From the NCBI RefSeq assembly GCF_004341205.1, contig NZ_SLUL01000005.1, forward strand, positions 1-64,000: DNA of 64,000 nucleotides. The letters run 5' to 3'. Position numbers and translations under genes: made by a program. Position 1 is the first letter of the stretch; each line of letters starts with the position of its first letter. Origin of the DNA: Thermolongibacillus altinsuensis. Lineage in GTDB: Bacteria > Bacillota > Bacilli > Bacillales > Anoxybacillaceae. Below, piece after piece: positions 45,708-54,887 of this stretch. The notes beneath the pieces were generated by a model, which was given only the letters and a program-made list of their open reading frames with translations, was not told the DNA's origin and did not search any database.

Positions 45708-47063
45708 ATGCTCAGAGTTGCAATCATTTCAACTTTTCTTTTTCTCAGTGTGAGCACGGGAATTTTGTACTATCAGTGGGATCACTATGAAAAACAAGAG
45801 AAGGCGAACACGGTGCTTGAGCATGAAATTGATGCTCAATTTTTAGGAAAAGAACTTGTGCTGGAGCACCGAGTGAAAGGTGCTTCTTTAGAAAAATATA
45901 CCATTCATCTTCCCGATCGATTAAAGCAATTCACATGCGGAAAGAAAAAAGAATGTGTCGTTCGTCATGAAAATGGGAAAACGATTATTCAATTCAATAA
46001 AATGGGCGAAGCCGTTTTATCTTATCGTATTTCGATTGGAAAACGAATCGATCCGCTTTGGCTCGAAAAATGGTTTATTACATTTGATACGGTACAGCCG
46101 CAACATATATATGTTCAACTAACAGATGGCGCACATCAAAGGGGGACATGGGTCGCAGGAGCCTCATTAATTGGGCAAGTACAAAAAAAGACTTTTTCTT
46201 TTTATATGTGGGAGCAAAAAAGCGGAAACGCCTTTCCTTTATACTTTCAGTCTGTTCCACTTCAACGAAAGCACGAAAACGGAATAGACCTTTACACAAC
46301 CAAACAAAATCAATTGGATCGTTCACTTCTTTCGTTTTTACAAGCAAGAGCTGACATTCAAACGATCGTGGTTACTCCTTTTTCTGTTGAATATGTAACG
46401 CCGACATTTCTTGTTATTTCAGAAAACGTTTCGCATTCATCGCTTAAAACAAAGTATGCGAACGTTTATTTACGTGAACGTTTTCCAAACAGTTCATTAG
46501 ACGAATGGATTTGGGAGTTGTTAGCTTCATTGATGACAAAGCAGCTTCCAGCATCCGCAAAAGCAAAAGCAGCATTCAATGAACTGCAAACAACATTAAC
46601 GGCAGAGGAGCTTCATTCTTTCTGGAAAGAAATCGAAAATAAACAAGGACAATCTCTTTCAAAAGAAAAGCTCGATCACATATTGGGAGATGTATACGGC
46701 GGAAACACGACTTTCTTTGTGGAAAATGGACAAGAGCTGGTATTTACGGAAGAAAAAGCGTTGTTCGTCAACAATCATAAGCTTGAAAATGCGAAAGTGC
46801 TCATGAAAAATGGAGAACAGCTCATCCCTTTCACCGAGGTGATGAAGACGCTTGGATATACGTTAAAACGTTCAGGGAATGCGTTATTTATTGAAAAGAA
46901 CGGGCAACGTTGGCGCTTTTTTATTGAACCGATTGAACCTAACAACAATGCTGTCATCCGTCAATGGAATGGGAAGTTATACATTGAACGAACGACATTT
47001 CCGAAATGGTTTGATGTGTACGTGAGTGAAACAAGCAAGGAAATTCATGTGATTGGTCAATAA
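45708..47063 (+). CDS. Membrane-anchored extracytoplasmic protein, unknown
   Basis: A 451-residue protein with one N-terminal helix (about 5-22) and a large outside domain. The C-terminal part (about 340-451: KALFVNNHKLENAKVLMKNG, then LIPFTEVMKTLGYTLKRSG) has the repeating pattern of a copper-amine-oxidase-N-like domain, a common wall or surface module in Bacillaceae. The middle holds a polar region with no motif I know. No B. subtilis counterpart lies at this location. AAAGGAGTATTTCT ribosome site. It converges on the 46-residue minus-strand ORF. Confidence 0.75.
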   Translation: MLRVAIISTFLFLSVSTGILYYQWDHYEKQEKANTVLEHEIDAQFLGKELVLEHRVKGASLEKYTIHLPDRLKQFTCGKKKECVVRHENGKTIIQFNKMGEAVLSYRISIGKRIDPLWLEKWFITFDTVQPQHIYVQLTDGAHQRGTWVAGASLIGQVQKKTFSFYMWEQKSGNAFPLYFQSVPLQRKHENGIDLYTTKQNQLDRSLLSFLQARADIQTIVVTPFSVEYVTPTFLVISENVSHSSLKTKYANVYLRERFPNSSLDEWIWELLASLMTKQLPASAKAKAAFNELQTTLTAEELHSFWKEIENKQGQSLSKEKLDHILGDVYGGNTTFFVENGQELVFTEEKALFVNNHKLENAKVLMKNGEQLIPFTEVMKTLGYTLKRSGNALFIEKNGQRWRFFIEPIEPNNNAVIRQWNGKLYIERTTFPKWFDVYVSETSKEIHVIGQ

Positions 47064-47089
47064 AAAAGCCCTGCAGATGATCTGCAGGG
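47062..47089 (-). terminator. Terminator of the minus-strand small gene
   Basis: CCCTGCAGAT and ATCTGCAGGG form a near-loopless stem. Six T follow only on the minus strand, so it serves the unit at 47114-47254; on the plus strand it may also help end the 45708 gene. Confidence 0.7.
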
Positions 47090-47113
47090 TCCTTCTATTC
47101 TTTTGAGACATGC

Positions 47114-47254
47114 TCAAAAGGAGAAGGGCAAAAAGGGAGAGGAGAAACCGGAGGAAGAACTTATGGGGAAACGTAAGTCTTCTCCGTGGTTGGCAACAAC
47201 ATCGCCATCGATGTTGTTACTATCATTATGACCATTATGTTTCGTTCTATACAT
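47114..47254 (-). CDS. Possible 46-residue Ser/Phe/Pro-tailed protein
   Basis: A minus-strand ORF starts MYRTKHNGHNDSNNIDGDVV and ends GFSSPFLPFSF. The polar Asn/His/Asp-rich start and the Ser-rich, Phe/Pro-rich end are unlike chance translation and recall small spore coat or exosporium proteins, though I cannot name a family. It ends 25 bases before a terminator whose T run is on this strand. No good ribosome site precedes the ATG, the main weakness. A CATACAAA sequence about 40 bases upstream resembles a sporulation-type -10 box. The two arms AACAACATCG/CGATGTTGTT inside it could also be an RNA hairpin. Confidence 0.45.
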   Translation of the reverse strand: MYRTKHNGHNDSNNIDGDVVANHGEDLRFPISSSSGFSSPFLPFSF

Positions 47255-47310
47255 TTGCTTAATATTTTTTCCAACGTCCTTTTTTTGATTGTTTCATTTG
47301 TATGTATATA

Positions 47311-47526
47311 GATTCAAGTTGAGTTTCCGACATATTTCATCATGAATAGAAGACCGCTTTTCTGCCTAGGCGGCAAGAAAAATCTTGCCGCCTAGGCATG
47401 CTAGAAGCATGCCCATTCCGAACGTAAAACGCATGACAGACAAATTCATTTGTCTGATGGCGTTTTCGTTCGGAGAGGTGACAGAAAAGCTTGTTTATGT
47501 CGGAAAATTAAGCTTATCATATATAG
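47311..47526 (+). repeat. MITE-like structured repeat, copy A (near full length)
   Basis: 216 bases with imperfect terminal inverted repeats (GATTCAAGTTGAGTTTCCGA at the left, TATGTCGGAAAATTAAGC at the right; TTTCCGACATA/TATGTCGGAAA pair exactly). Inside, GCTTTTCTG (47356-47364) pairs with CAGAAAAGC (47482-47490) and encloses a 16-bp hairpin (47363-47398), a GGCATGC/GCATGCC hairpin (47395-47413) and a large hairpin CCGAACG/CGTTCGG (47418-47473) with inner arm AGACAAAT/ATTTGTCT. No ORF. It ends 79 bases before rsmD. Confidence 0.8.
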
Positions 47527-47605
47527 GTGCTGTAAAGTAGTTTCTTTTTTAAGAATGTGGTAGGATAATGTTTGTAAAAATTTATGTTGAATGTGGTGAA
47601 CGGAA

Positions 47606-48175
47606 ATGAGAGTGATATCTGGAAAGTGCAAAGGAAAAAAGCTACAAGCCGTTCCAGGAATGTCAACAAGACCGACAACCGATAAAGTGAAAGAAGCCAT
47701 ATTTAATATAATTGGGCCTTATTTTTCTGAAGGAGTTGGGCTTGATCTGTTTGGGGGAAGCGGGGGGCTAGGAATTGAAGCGTTAAGCCGTGGATTAGAC
47801 AAGGTTATTTTTGTTGACCATGACCCGAAGGCGGTACAAACGATTCGCAAAAACGTAGAAGCTTGCCGATTGACAGAACAGGCTGAAGTTTATCGCAACG
47901 ATGCAGAGCGAGCGTTAAAGGCGATCATTAAAAGAGGGTTGACGTTTCGCCTGATTTTTCTTGACCCGCCTTATAAAAGCACAAAGCTTGCATCCATCAT
48001 TGCGATGATAGACGATTATCAATTGCTACGACATGATGGATATATTGTCGCGGAACATTCTGAGGAAACCATTCTTCCAGAGCAGATCGGCCGTTTGCAA
48101 AAAATAAAAAGCGAAACATATGGGATAACGACTGTATCCATTTATGGTTATGTCGATGATGAGAAAGGGGAATAA
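47606..48175 (+). CDS. rsmD: 16S rRNA (guanine966-N2)-methyltransferase RsmD
   Basis: A 189-residue SAM-dependent methyltransferase that modifies G966 (E. coli numbering) of 16S rRNA. It has RVISGKCKGKKL at the N-terminus, the SAM-binding LDLFGGSGGLGIEALSRG (about 46-63) and the catalytic LDPPY (about 118-122). The ribosome site is weak (GGTGAACGGAA). coaD follows four bases later, a pairing conserved across many bacteria. It is B. subtilis ylbH. Confidence 0.95.
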   Translation: MRVISGKCKGKKLQAVPGMSTRPTTDKVKEAIFNIIGPYFSEGVGLDLFGGSGGLGIEALSRGLDKVIFVDHDPKAVQTIRKNVEACRLTEQAEVYRNDAERALKAIIKRGLTFRLIFLDPPYKSTKLASIIAMIDDYQLLRHDGYIVAEHSEETILPEQIGRLQKIKSETYGITTVSIYGYVDDEKGE

Positions 48176-48179
48176 ATGA

Positions 48180-48699
<520 letters not shown>

Positions 48700-48702
<3 letters not shown>

Positions 48703-49926
48703 CTGTATGTTTTTTTTCCGCTGGGCAACAATTAAAATCATAACGTAACACGTTAACGAGATGATTGTAAGGAGCGAACCGTACTTACTTAACAGTTCCC
48801 AATAACGAATCGACCATTCAGCCGGAACGATTGGTAAGAATACAGGCATCGCGTTCGGGTCATTTTCCAATGAATGAAGGTGAATGTATAACGGCTTCCA
48901 AAGGACATAAGCAAAGAAAGCGGCAAAAAAACCGTGAAAAATCCGGGCGATCAAGAAAGGTTGAAAGCGAATATTCGCATCAGCCAAAATGCTCGCAACC
49001 TGTGCTTGAACGGAAAAACCTCCGAACGCAAGAATAAAACTCGTCACAATTACCTTTTCTAATAAACTTGCTTCTGTCACTTGGCTCGTCATTTGACTGC
49101 CAAGCGTAATTTCAAATAACCCAGCAATTAATGGAACACTTAATTGGTTCGGCAGTTGAAATATTTGAAGGAGATATTGAAAAAAATAAGCGATCCATTG
49201 TGTAACATGCGTAATATGTAGCAGCTTATTTAAAACCGAAAACAAAATGATAAATCCACCAATCATTAGTAACGTCTGAATTGAAGAGCGTACAGCGTCC
49301 CCCAACAATTTACCGATAGCTTGGTCATTTTTTAGGCGTGCTTGGTGCATCGCTCGCAACGCTTCGTGGAACGATATTTTTCGGTATTCATTTTTGGATT
49401 GCGATACTTGTTCATTGCGACCGTAAAAACGCATCATCAATCCGACACAAATATTTCCAAGATAATGGGATACAGCTAAAACAATACCGATGTTTGGATT
49501 ATGAAAAAAACCAACGGAAATCGCTCCGAAAATAAAAAGAGGATTGGATGAATTGGTAAACGATACAAGTCGTTCCGCTTCAATCGCTGAAATTTGTTTT
49601 TCTTGGCGGAGTCGAGCTGTTAGTTTTGCTCCTGCTGGATAGCCAGAGGCCATTCCCATTGCCCAAACGAATCCTCCAATTCCCGGGACTTTAAATAACG
49701 GGCGCATGAACGGTTCAAGCAAAACGCCGATAAAGTGGACGATTCCGACGCCGATTAAAAGTTCCGAAACAATAAAAAAAGGGAGTAACGATGGAAAGAC
49801 GACCTCCCACCACATATGTAAACCGCGAACAGCTGCTTCAAATGATGGTTGAGGATAGCGAATTAAAGCGATACATAAAAACGTGATCGCGAATCCGAGC
49901 AAGAGTGTTTTCAGTTTTTGGCTCAT
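48700..49926 (-). CDS. ylbJ: Sporulation integral membrane protein YlbJ
   Basis: A 408-residue polytopic membrane protein with about eight to ten helices and two nucleoside-recognition (Gate) type halves (GMASGYPAGAKLTARLRQEK near residue 91; AGLFEITLGSQMTS near 264). In B. subtilis ylbJ is under sigma-E and required for normal spore formation. AACGAGGAGGCCGACC ribosome site. It is divergent from ylbK. Confidence 0.92.
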
Positions 49927-50037
49927 GAATGGTCGGCCTCCTCGTTTGCTTATGTTGATAGTTTAATATACGAGTATAGGTGCATATTTTAGACCATAGT
50001 ATTTATTTATTACTTAAAGGAAGGAAAGGGGAAAAAC

Positions 50038-50817
50038 GTGCGACCGAAGATCGGCTTAGCGTTAGGTTCTGGTGGAGCAAGAGGATTCGCCCATTTAGGT
50101 GTGATCAAAGTGCTTGAAGAAGAAAACATTCCGATTGATTTTATTGCTGGAAGCAGCATGGGAGCGCTTGTCGCAGCTTTATATGCTTCAGGGATCGGTA
50201 CGGATCGTTTACATCGTTTAGCAAAAGCATTTCGACGAAATGATTATCTTGATTTTACCGTTCCTAAAATGGGGCTTATTTCTGGGCAGCGAATTAAAGA
50301 GTTTGTTCGTGTTGTCACAAAAGGAAAACGAATCGAGGAACTGTCCATTCCGATTGCGATTGTGGCAACCGATTTGCAAAAGGGAGAAAAAGTGGTTTTT
50401 CGTCAGGGAAACATTGCCGATGCCGTTCGTGCAAGCATTTCCATTCCGGGGATTTTTGTTCCTGAAAAGTGGAACGGTCGTCTTCTTGTCGATGGAGGGG
50501 TGATTGATCGAATCCCGGTTTCTGTCGTTCGAGAAATGGGAGCAGACTTTGTCATTGCTGTCGATGTTGCTCATGTGAAAACGAATGATCGAATTTCCTC
50601 TATTTTTGATGTCATTTTACAAAGTTTAGATATTCTCCAAGCTGAGCTTGTGCACCATCGAGCGTTTGCCTCCGATGTGATGATTCGCCCGCGAGTAGAG
50701 CAGTACAGTTCACATGCTTTTACACATGTCGATGAAATCATTCGAATTGGTGAAGAAGAAACGAGAAAACAATTGCCAAACATTTACGAAGCGCTTGAAA
50801 ATTGGAAGGGGTCTTAA
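50038..50817 (+). CDS. ylbK: Patatin-like phospholipase YlbK
   Basis: A 259-residue patatin-family serine hydrolase (RssA/YlbK). It has the oxyanion loop GSGGARG (about 10-16), the nucleophile elbow GSSMG (about 39-43) and the catalytic Asp in DGG (about 155-157). Predicted lipid acyl hydrolase at the membrane; the natural substrate is unknown. GTG start after AAGGAAGGAAAGGGG. ylbL begins five bases after the stop. Confidence 0.92.
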   Translation: MRPKIGLALGSGGARGFAHLGVIKVLEEENIPIDFIAGSSMGALVAALYASGIGTDRLHRLAKAFRRNDYLDFTVPKMGLISGQRIKEFVRVVTKGKRIEELSIPIAIVATDLQKGEKVVFRQGNIADAVRASISIPGIFVPEKWNGRLLVDGGVIDRIPVSVVREMGADFVIAVDVAHVKTNDRISSIFDVILQSLDILQAELVHHRAFASDVMIRPRVEQYSSHAFTHVDEIIRIGEEETRKQLPNIYEALENWKGS

Positions 50818-50821
50818 CATC

Positions 50822-51835
50822 ATGAAAAAGAAAATGTATGTGAAAACGTTTATGGCAGGAGTGATCTTGGCGCTTGTTGTTACGTTTGTTAAACTTCCTT
50901 ATTACGTTACAATGCCTGGAAGTGCAGAGGCGCTAGCTCCGCTTGTCGAAGTGAAGGGCGGATATGATGAAAAAGGCGACTTTATGTTAACGACTGTTCG
51001 GATGGGGAGAGCGAATTTGTTTTCATATGGCCTTGCCCACATTCGCGACTATTACGAACTGCATCCAATTGAAGAAATTCGTCAAGAAGGAGAAACGGAT
51101 GAAGAATATACGTATCGTCAGCTGCAAATGATGGAAAACTCGAAAGAAACAGCGATTGCCGTGGCATATAAAAAAGCAAATAAGCCATTTTCTTATAAAA
51201 ATAAAGGGGTGTATGTACTTTCTGTTTTAAAAGATATGCCGGCATTCGGAAAGTTAAAAAGCGGCGACCAAATTATAGCGGTCAACGGGAAAAAAATCGA
51301 GAGTGCAGAACAGTTTATTCGCTATGTAAGCGAAAAGAAAAAAGGGGATCAAGTGCATATCACATATAAACGCGAAAAGGACAAGAAAACCGTCACATTA
51401 TCTCTTGCGCCGTTTCCAAAAGAACCGAATCGTGTCGGCATCGGTATTTCGCTTATAACCGATCGCGAAATGGTGACCGATCCGCCAGTGAAGATTAATT
51501 CTGAGAAAATTGGCGGACCGTCTGCAGGATTAATGTTTTCGCTTGAGATTTATAACCAGCTTGTTCCAGAAGATTTGACAAAAGGGTACAAAATTGCTGG
51601 TACAGGAACGATTAACTTAAATGGAGAAGTAGGACCGATTGGCGGCATTTCGCAAAAAGTGATCGCTGCTCATAAAGCGGGAGCGCATATCTTCTTTGCG
51701 CCAAATGAACGAGGTGCCAAACATTCGAACTACAAAGAAGCGCTAAAAACAGCGAAAGAAATCGGAACAGATATGAAAATTGTTCCGGTTGATACGTTTG
51801 ATGATGCGTTGCGTTATTTACGTCAACTTCCTTAA
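50822..51835 (+). CDS. ylbL: PDZ-Lon (SepM-type) membrane protease YlbL
   Basis: A 337-residue protease with an N-terminal membrane helix (about 8-27), a PDZ domain (about 110-200) and a C-terminal Lon-like S16 serine protease domain. The catalytic Ser is in GGPSAGLMFSLE (about 234) and the Lys in GISQKVIAAHKAGA (about 276-279), so the Ser-Lys dyad is complete. Streptococcal SepM processes peptide pheromones; in Bacillus the substrate is unclear. It ends inside the 3' end of ylbM, an 18-base convergent overlap. Confidence 0.92.
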   Translation: MKKKMYVKTFMAGVILALVVTFVKLPYYVTMPGSAEALAPLVEVKGGYDEKGDFMLTTVRMGRANLFSYGLAHIRDYYELHPIEEIRQEGETDEEYTYRQLQMMENSKETAIAVAYKKANKPFSYKNKGVYVLSVLKDMPAFGKLKSGDQIIAVNGKKIESAEQFIRYVSEKKKGDQVHITYKREKDKKTVTLSLAPFPKEPNRVGIGISLITDREMVTDPPVKINSEKIGGPSAGLMFSLEIYNQLVPEDLTKGYKIAGTGTINLNGEVGPIGGISQKVIAAHKAGAHIFFAPNERGAKHSNYKEALKTAKEIGTDMKIVPVDTFDDALRYLRQLP

Positions 51836-53041
51836 TGGCGGGGTCGCATATTCCATTTGTAAAGCTTCTGTTAATAGCGGTTCAGGCAGTATGGAAACAT
51901 AAGCTTGAGCCGCTTTTTGTTCAAGTTTATAGATGGGATCGTTTTGCAATGTTGCTACCTTGGTGATGAGCGGTAATTTGAGTTTCTTTTTCATTTTTCT
52001 TAAGTAGCGTTGACCGTTTTCATTCATGCCGAGAAGGCGAATATAAGTAGCTTTTTTATAAGCACGAATGAAATTCATTTCCTTTTTTGTTGTATTTGTT
52101 AAAATGTGAGTGCAAACGCGTTGCAATCGCGTCCATGTATATCGTTTTGTTTTTACGCATGTCAGAAATTCACGAAAGCTTTTCGCTTGCTGAATGGCTT
52201 TTTTTAAGCGATGTTCAAGTCCCTCTTCTACTTCAGCGATTTGATGCAGCTCCTCAAGATTGATCGTTAAAAGACGATATTTCAATAGAGGAAAGTAGTG
52301 TTCCCAATAATGAAATGTTCCGTATACTGTATAGTAGCGCTGTAATTCTTCTTTTGTTGTCGGCGGAACATAAGAAGAAATGGATTGTAGTCCATCGGTT
52401 TGTAAATGATGGCGAATGCTTGTTGCGCTGGCGATTGTTTCTTCGTTCGGAAGGTGTGAATCATGGTAATGAGCGACTATTCTTTGAATCGTTTTTGGTG
52501 TCATATTGCTTTGTTGTTCAACAATCGCTTTTACGTAATGAAAACTAAGAATGTTATTTGGTTTTGACAAATCGAGGGTTGATTGTTCATTTTGAAGCTG
52601 CCCTAGCGCAGTTGCATAGGCTTTTGCATAGCTCATTCCGCTTTCGAGTAATTGCTTTAATCGTTGATTATGCTCTTGCTCATATTGTTTTAAAAGATGG
52701 ACGGCTTCTAAAAAATGATCGATATTGCCATGTTCGCTGCCGAAACAAATTTCTTGGCAATGAAGAGCATCGAGAATCGAGATGGCTCCATGAGCGAACA
52801 TGTCGGCGGTTTGAACGGCAAACGGATAAGGAAGTTCAACGACAAGATCGACACCACCAGCGAGTGCCATTTTTGTGCGCGCCCATTTGGAAACGAGTGC
52901 AGGTTCTCCGCGTTGAACGAAATGACTGCTCATTACCGCGATCAGACATTCGGCATTCGTTTCTTTTTTCGTTTGCTGCAGGTGGTACAGATGACCGTTA
53001 TGAAAAGGGTTATACTCCACGACCATTCCAACTGCTTTCAT
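51818..53041 (-). CDS. tmcAL: tRNA(Met) cytidine acetate ligase TmcAL
   Basis: A 407-residue enzyme that uses acetate and ATP to form N4-acetylcytidine at the wobble position of elongator tRNA(Met). The N-terminal nucleotidyltransferase fold has the HxGH-type motif VEYNPFHNGHLYHLQQTKKE (about 9-28) and GEPALVSKWARTKMAL (about 46-61). Long helical C-terminal part binds tRNA. It is B. subtilis ylbM. AAAGGAGGGCATACTA ribosome site. Convergent with ylbL, divergent from ylbN. Confidence 0.93.
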   Translation of the reverse strand: MKAVGMVVEYNPFHNGHLYHLQQTKKETNAECLIAVMSSHFVQRGEPALVSKWARTKMALAGGVDLVVELPYPFAVQTADMFAHGAISILDALHCQEICFGSEHGNIDHFLEAVHLLKQYEQEHNQRLKQLLESGMSYAKAYATALGQLQNEQSTLDLSKPNNILSFHYVKAIVEQQSNMTPKTIQRIVAHYHDSHLPNEETIASATSIRHHLQTDGLQSISSYVPPTTKEELQRYYTVYGTFHYWEHYFPLLKYRLLTINLEELHQIAEVEEGLEHRLKKAIQQAKSFREFLTCVKTKRYTWTRLQRVCTHILTNTTKKEMNFIRAYKKATYIRLLGMNENGQRYLRKMKKKLKLPLITKVATLQNDPIYKLEQKAAQAYVSILPEPLLTEALQMEYATPPLRKLT

Positions 53042-53188
53042 TAGTATGCCCTCCTTTCTTTTTGTTTCAAAACGTGATAAAGTGGATATGAATTGATTAC
53101 ATTATAGTATAAGTGGTGTAAAGAAAGAATATTGACAAAACTAATATCGAAAAGTATAATTTTCTTTGTTGCCTTGAGGTGATTACAA

Positions 53189-53704
53189 TTGAAATGGTCT
53201 ATTCATCAACTTCATCAGTTACAGCATAAAGGATTAACGATTGATGAAACTGCAGATGTATCTGAATTAAAACAATTGGATTCATCGATTCGAGATATTT
53301 CGCCTGTACGTGTTCACGGAAGGGCGGATGTAAGCGCGAAAAAATTTACGTTTCACTTAACCATTGAAGGAACGATGGTTTTGCCTTGTTCGCGCACGTT
53401 AGTCGATGTGTCCTATCCTTTCTCCATTGAAAGTACAGAGACGTTTTTATTGAACGATTATGATGTGGCTGATGAAGATTCGCATTACGTTCAAGGAGAA
53501 ACGATTGATTTATTACCAATTGTAAAAGAATTAATTCTTCTTGAAATTCCGATGCAAATTTTTAGCGACAAAGTGGATCATGAAGATGCTGTGCCGCAAT
53601 CGGGAAAAGGTTGGGAAGTTATTTCCGAAGAGCAGCATCAGAATAAAATCGATCCACGTCTTGCGGGGTTAGCCAAATTTTTTGAGAAAAAAGATCGATC
53701 GTAA
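53189..53704 (+). CDS. ylbN: YceD/DUF177-family protein YlbN
   Basis: A 171-residue soluble protein of the YceD (DUF177) family, which is linked to 23S rRNA processing in other bacteria and nearly always precedes rpmF. The C-terminal signature DPRLAGLAKFF is present. TTG start after TTGAGGTGATTACAA, the same type as in B. subtilis. rpmF follows after 63 bases and is probably co-transcribed. Confidence 0.92.
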   Translation: MKWSIHQLHQLQHKGLTIDETADVSELKQLDSSIRDISPVRVHGRADVSAKKFTFHLTIEGTMVLPCSRTLVDVSYPFSIESTETFLLNDYDVADEDSHYVQGETIDLLPIVKELILLEIPMQIFSDKVDHEDAVPQSGKGWEVISEEQHQNKIDPRLAGLAKFFEKKDRS

Positions 53705-53767
53705 GGGAAGACCCGGAACAACCCGGCCTTCATATTTGCCTAAATCTCTTTAAGGAGGTGGAAACAA

Positions 53768-53941
53768 ATGGCAGTACCTTTTAGAAGAACATCTAAAATG
53801 AAAAAAAGACTACGTCGTACGCACTTCAAATTACGCGTACCTGGCATGGTAGAATGCCCAAACTGCGGTGAAATGAAGCTATCTCATCGCGTATGCAAAG
53901 TTTGTGGAACATACAAAGGAAAAGAAGTTGTAAACAAATAA
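53768..53941 (+). CDS. rpmF: 50S ribosomal protein L32
   Basis: A 57-residue ribosomal protein, [20 protein letters not shown] at the start, with two CxxC pairs (CPNC and CKVC) that keep a zinc ribbon. It is the zinc-dependent form, so any zinc-independent paralogue would be elsewhere. AAGGAGGTGGAAACAA is a near-perfect ribosome site. Followed at once by a strong terminator. Confidence 0.98.
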   Translation: MAVPFRRTSKMKKRLRRTHFKLRVPGMVECPNCGEMKLSHRVCKVCGTYKGKEVVNK

Positions 53942-53979
53942 GAAAAGCGCAAGGGGCGATTCCTCTTGCGCTTTTCTTG
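53941..53979 (+). terminator. Terminator after rpmF
   Basis: AGAAAAGCGCAAG pairs perfectly with CTTGCGCTTTTCT, G-C extended near a four-base loop. Confidence 0.8.
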
Positions 53980-54060
53980 TCGAATGGTAGAAAAGGAATA
54001 GAGTTTATTCATGTCGAAGAGTTCATCGTGAGCGAAATCGTAACAAAGGGGAGAAAGAGA

Positions 54061-54828
54061 TTGAGCGTTACAGTAGAACAAGAAAAAAACGGAATCGTTT
54101 GGTTTACCATTTGCCGCCCGGAGAAGCGAAACGCCATTCATTATGAAGTGATGGACCGATTACAGGAAACGATTGAAATGGTTGAAAAAAGCGAGACAGC
54201 GAAAGTGCTAGTCATTACGGGAGAAGGAGAGGAGGCGTTTTGCTCTGGAGGGGATTTAAGTGTTTTTCACCAGTTAACGACAAAAGAAGAAGCCTATTCG
54301 ATGTTAGCGAAGATGGGAAATATTTTATATTCTCTCCTTACTTTATCTAAACCAACGGTTGCCCTCATCAACGGAACAGCCATTGGGGGCGGTTGCGAAT
54401 TGGCAACTGCTTGCGACTTTCGTTATGCAAAAAAAGGGGTTCGCATCGGTTTTGTTCAAGCGAATTTAGCGATTACGACCGGATGGGGCGGAGCAACGAT
54501 GTTGTTTGAAAAGATGCCTTATGATGAAGCGCTCCATTTGTTGCTATGTGCAAACATGATTTGTGCCGAAGAGGCAGAGAAAAGAGGATGGATTCATCGC
54601 TGTTTGTCTTCATCGGATCTAAAAGAAGAGTGCAGGCAACTGTTAATGCCATATTTGGAAAAGTCATCTTCCGTTCTTTCAGCGTATAAGCAAGCAGCAA
54701 CAGCTAAATGGAAAACGAAAGAGTTTTATGAGCGATTTTTTGCTGAAATTGAACGGTGCGCAACTTTATGGGAAGGACCTGAACATGAGCAAGCTGTTCA
54801 AGCTTTTTTAACGAAAAAACGTAACTAG
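54061..54828 (+). CDS. Enoyl-CoA hydratase/isomerase family protein
   Basis: A 255-residue crotonase-fold protein. The oxyanion segments CSGGDLSVF (about 61-69) and GTAIGGGCELATACDFRYA (about 103-121) are present, and TTGWGGATML near residue 140 lies where the second catalytic Glu of true hydratases usually sits, so it may be an isomerase, hydrolase or decarboxylase instead. TTG at 54061 after AAAGGGGAG is the chosen start; the longer frame runs back through rpmF and its terminator. Not in this place in B. subtilis. Confidence 0.8.
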   Translation: MSVTVEQEKNGIVWFTICRPEKRNAIHYEVMDRLQETIEMVEKSETAKVLVITGEGEEAFCSGGDLSVFHQLTTKEEAYSMLAKMGNILYSLLTLSKPTVALINGTAIGGGCELATACDFRYAKKGVRIGFVQANLAITTGWGGATMLFEKMPYDEALHLLLCANMICAEEAEKRGWIHRCLSSSDLKEECRQLLMPYLEKSSSVLSAYKQAATAKWKTKEFYERFFAEIERCATLWEGPEHEQAVQAFLTKKRN

Positions 54829-54887
54829 CCTTCTATCTTCTCTATTAGCTGCATATAATGAAGCGAGCGCAGCAAGGAGGGATGGGT

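Noticed and set aside
47163-47231. Plus-strand 22-codon ORF with GGAGG eight bases upstream
   Set aside because: It overlaps the minus-strand ORF at 47114-47254, which has a matching terminator and less random composition. The plus-strand peptide (MGKRKSSPWL...) shows nothing family-like, and the good ribosome site is part of a hairpin.
45482-47526. Composite transposon bounded by repeat copies at 45482 and 47311
   Set aside because: The two copies have different end types and no transposase lies between them. Insertion of the block is possible but a composite element is not supported.
53705-53760. Hairpin-like CCCGG repeats between ylbN and rpmF
   Set aside because: The two CCCGG copies are direct rather than inverted repeats, so only short stems form. 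No leader regulation can be supported.
53893-54060. Upstream extension of the enoyl-CoA hydratase-like gene
   Set aside because: The frame is open by chance through the 3' end of rpmF and its terminator. The TTG at 54061 has its own ribosome site and gives a normal-length crotonase.
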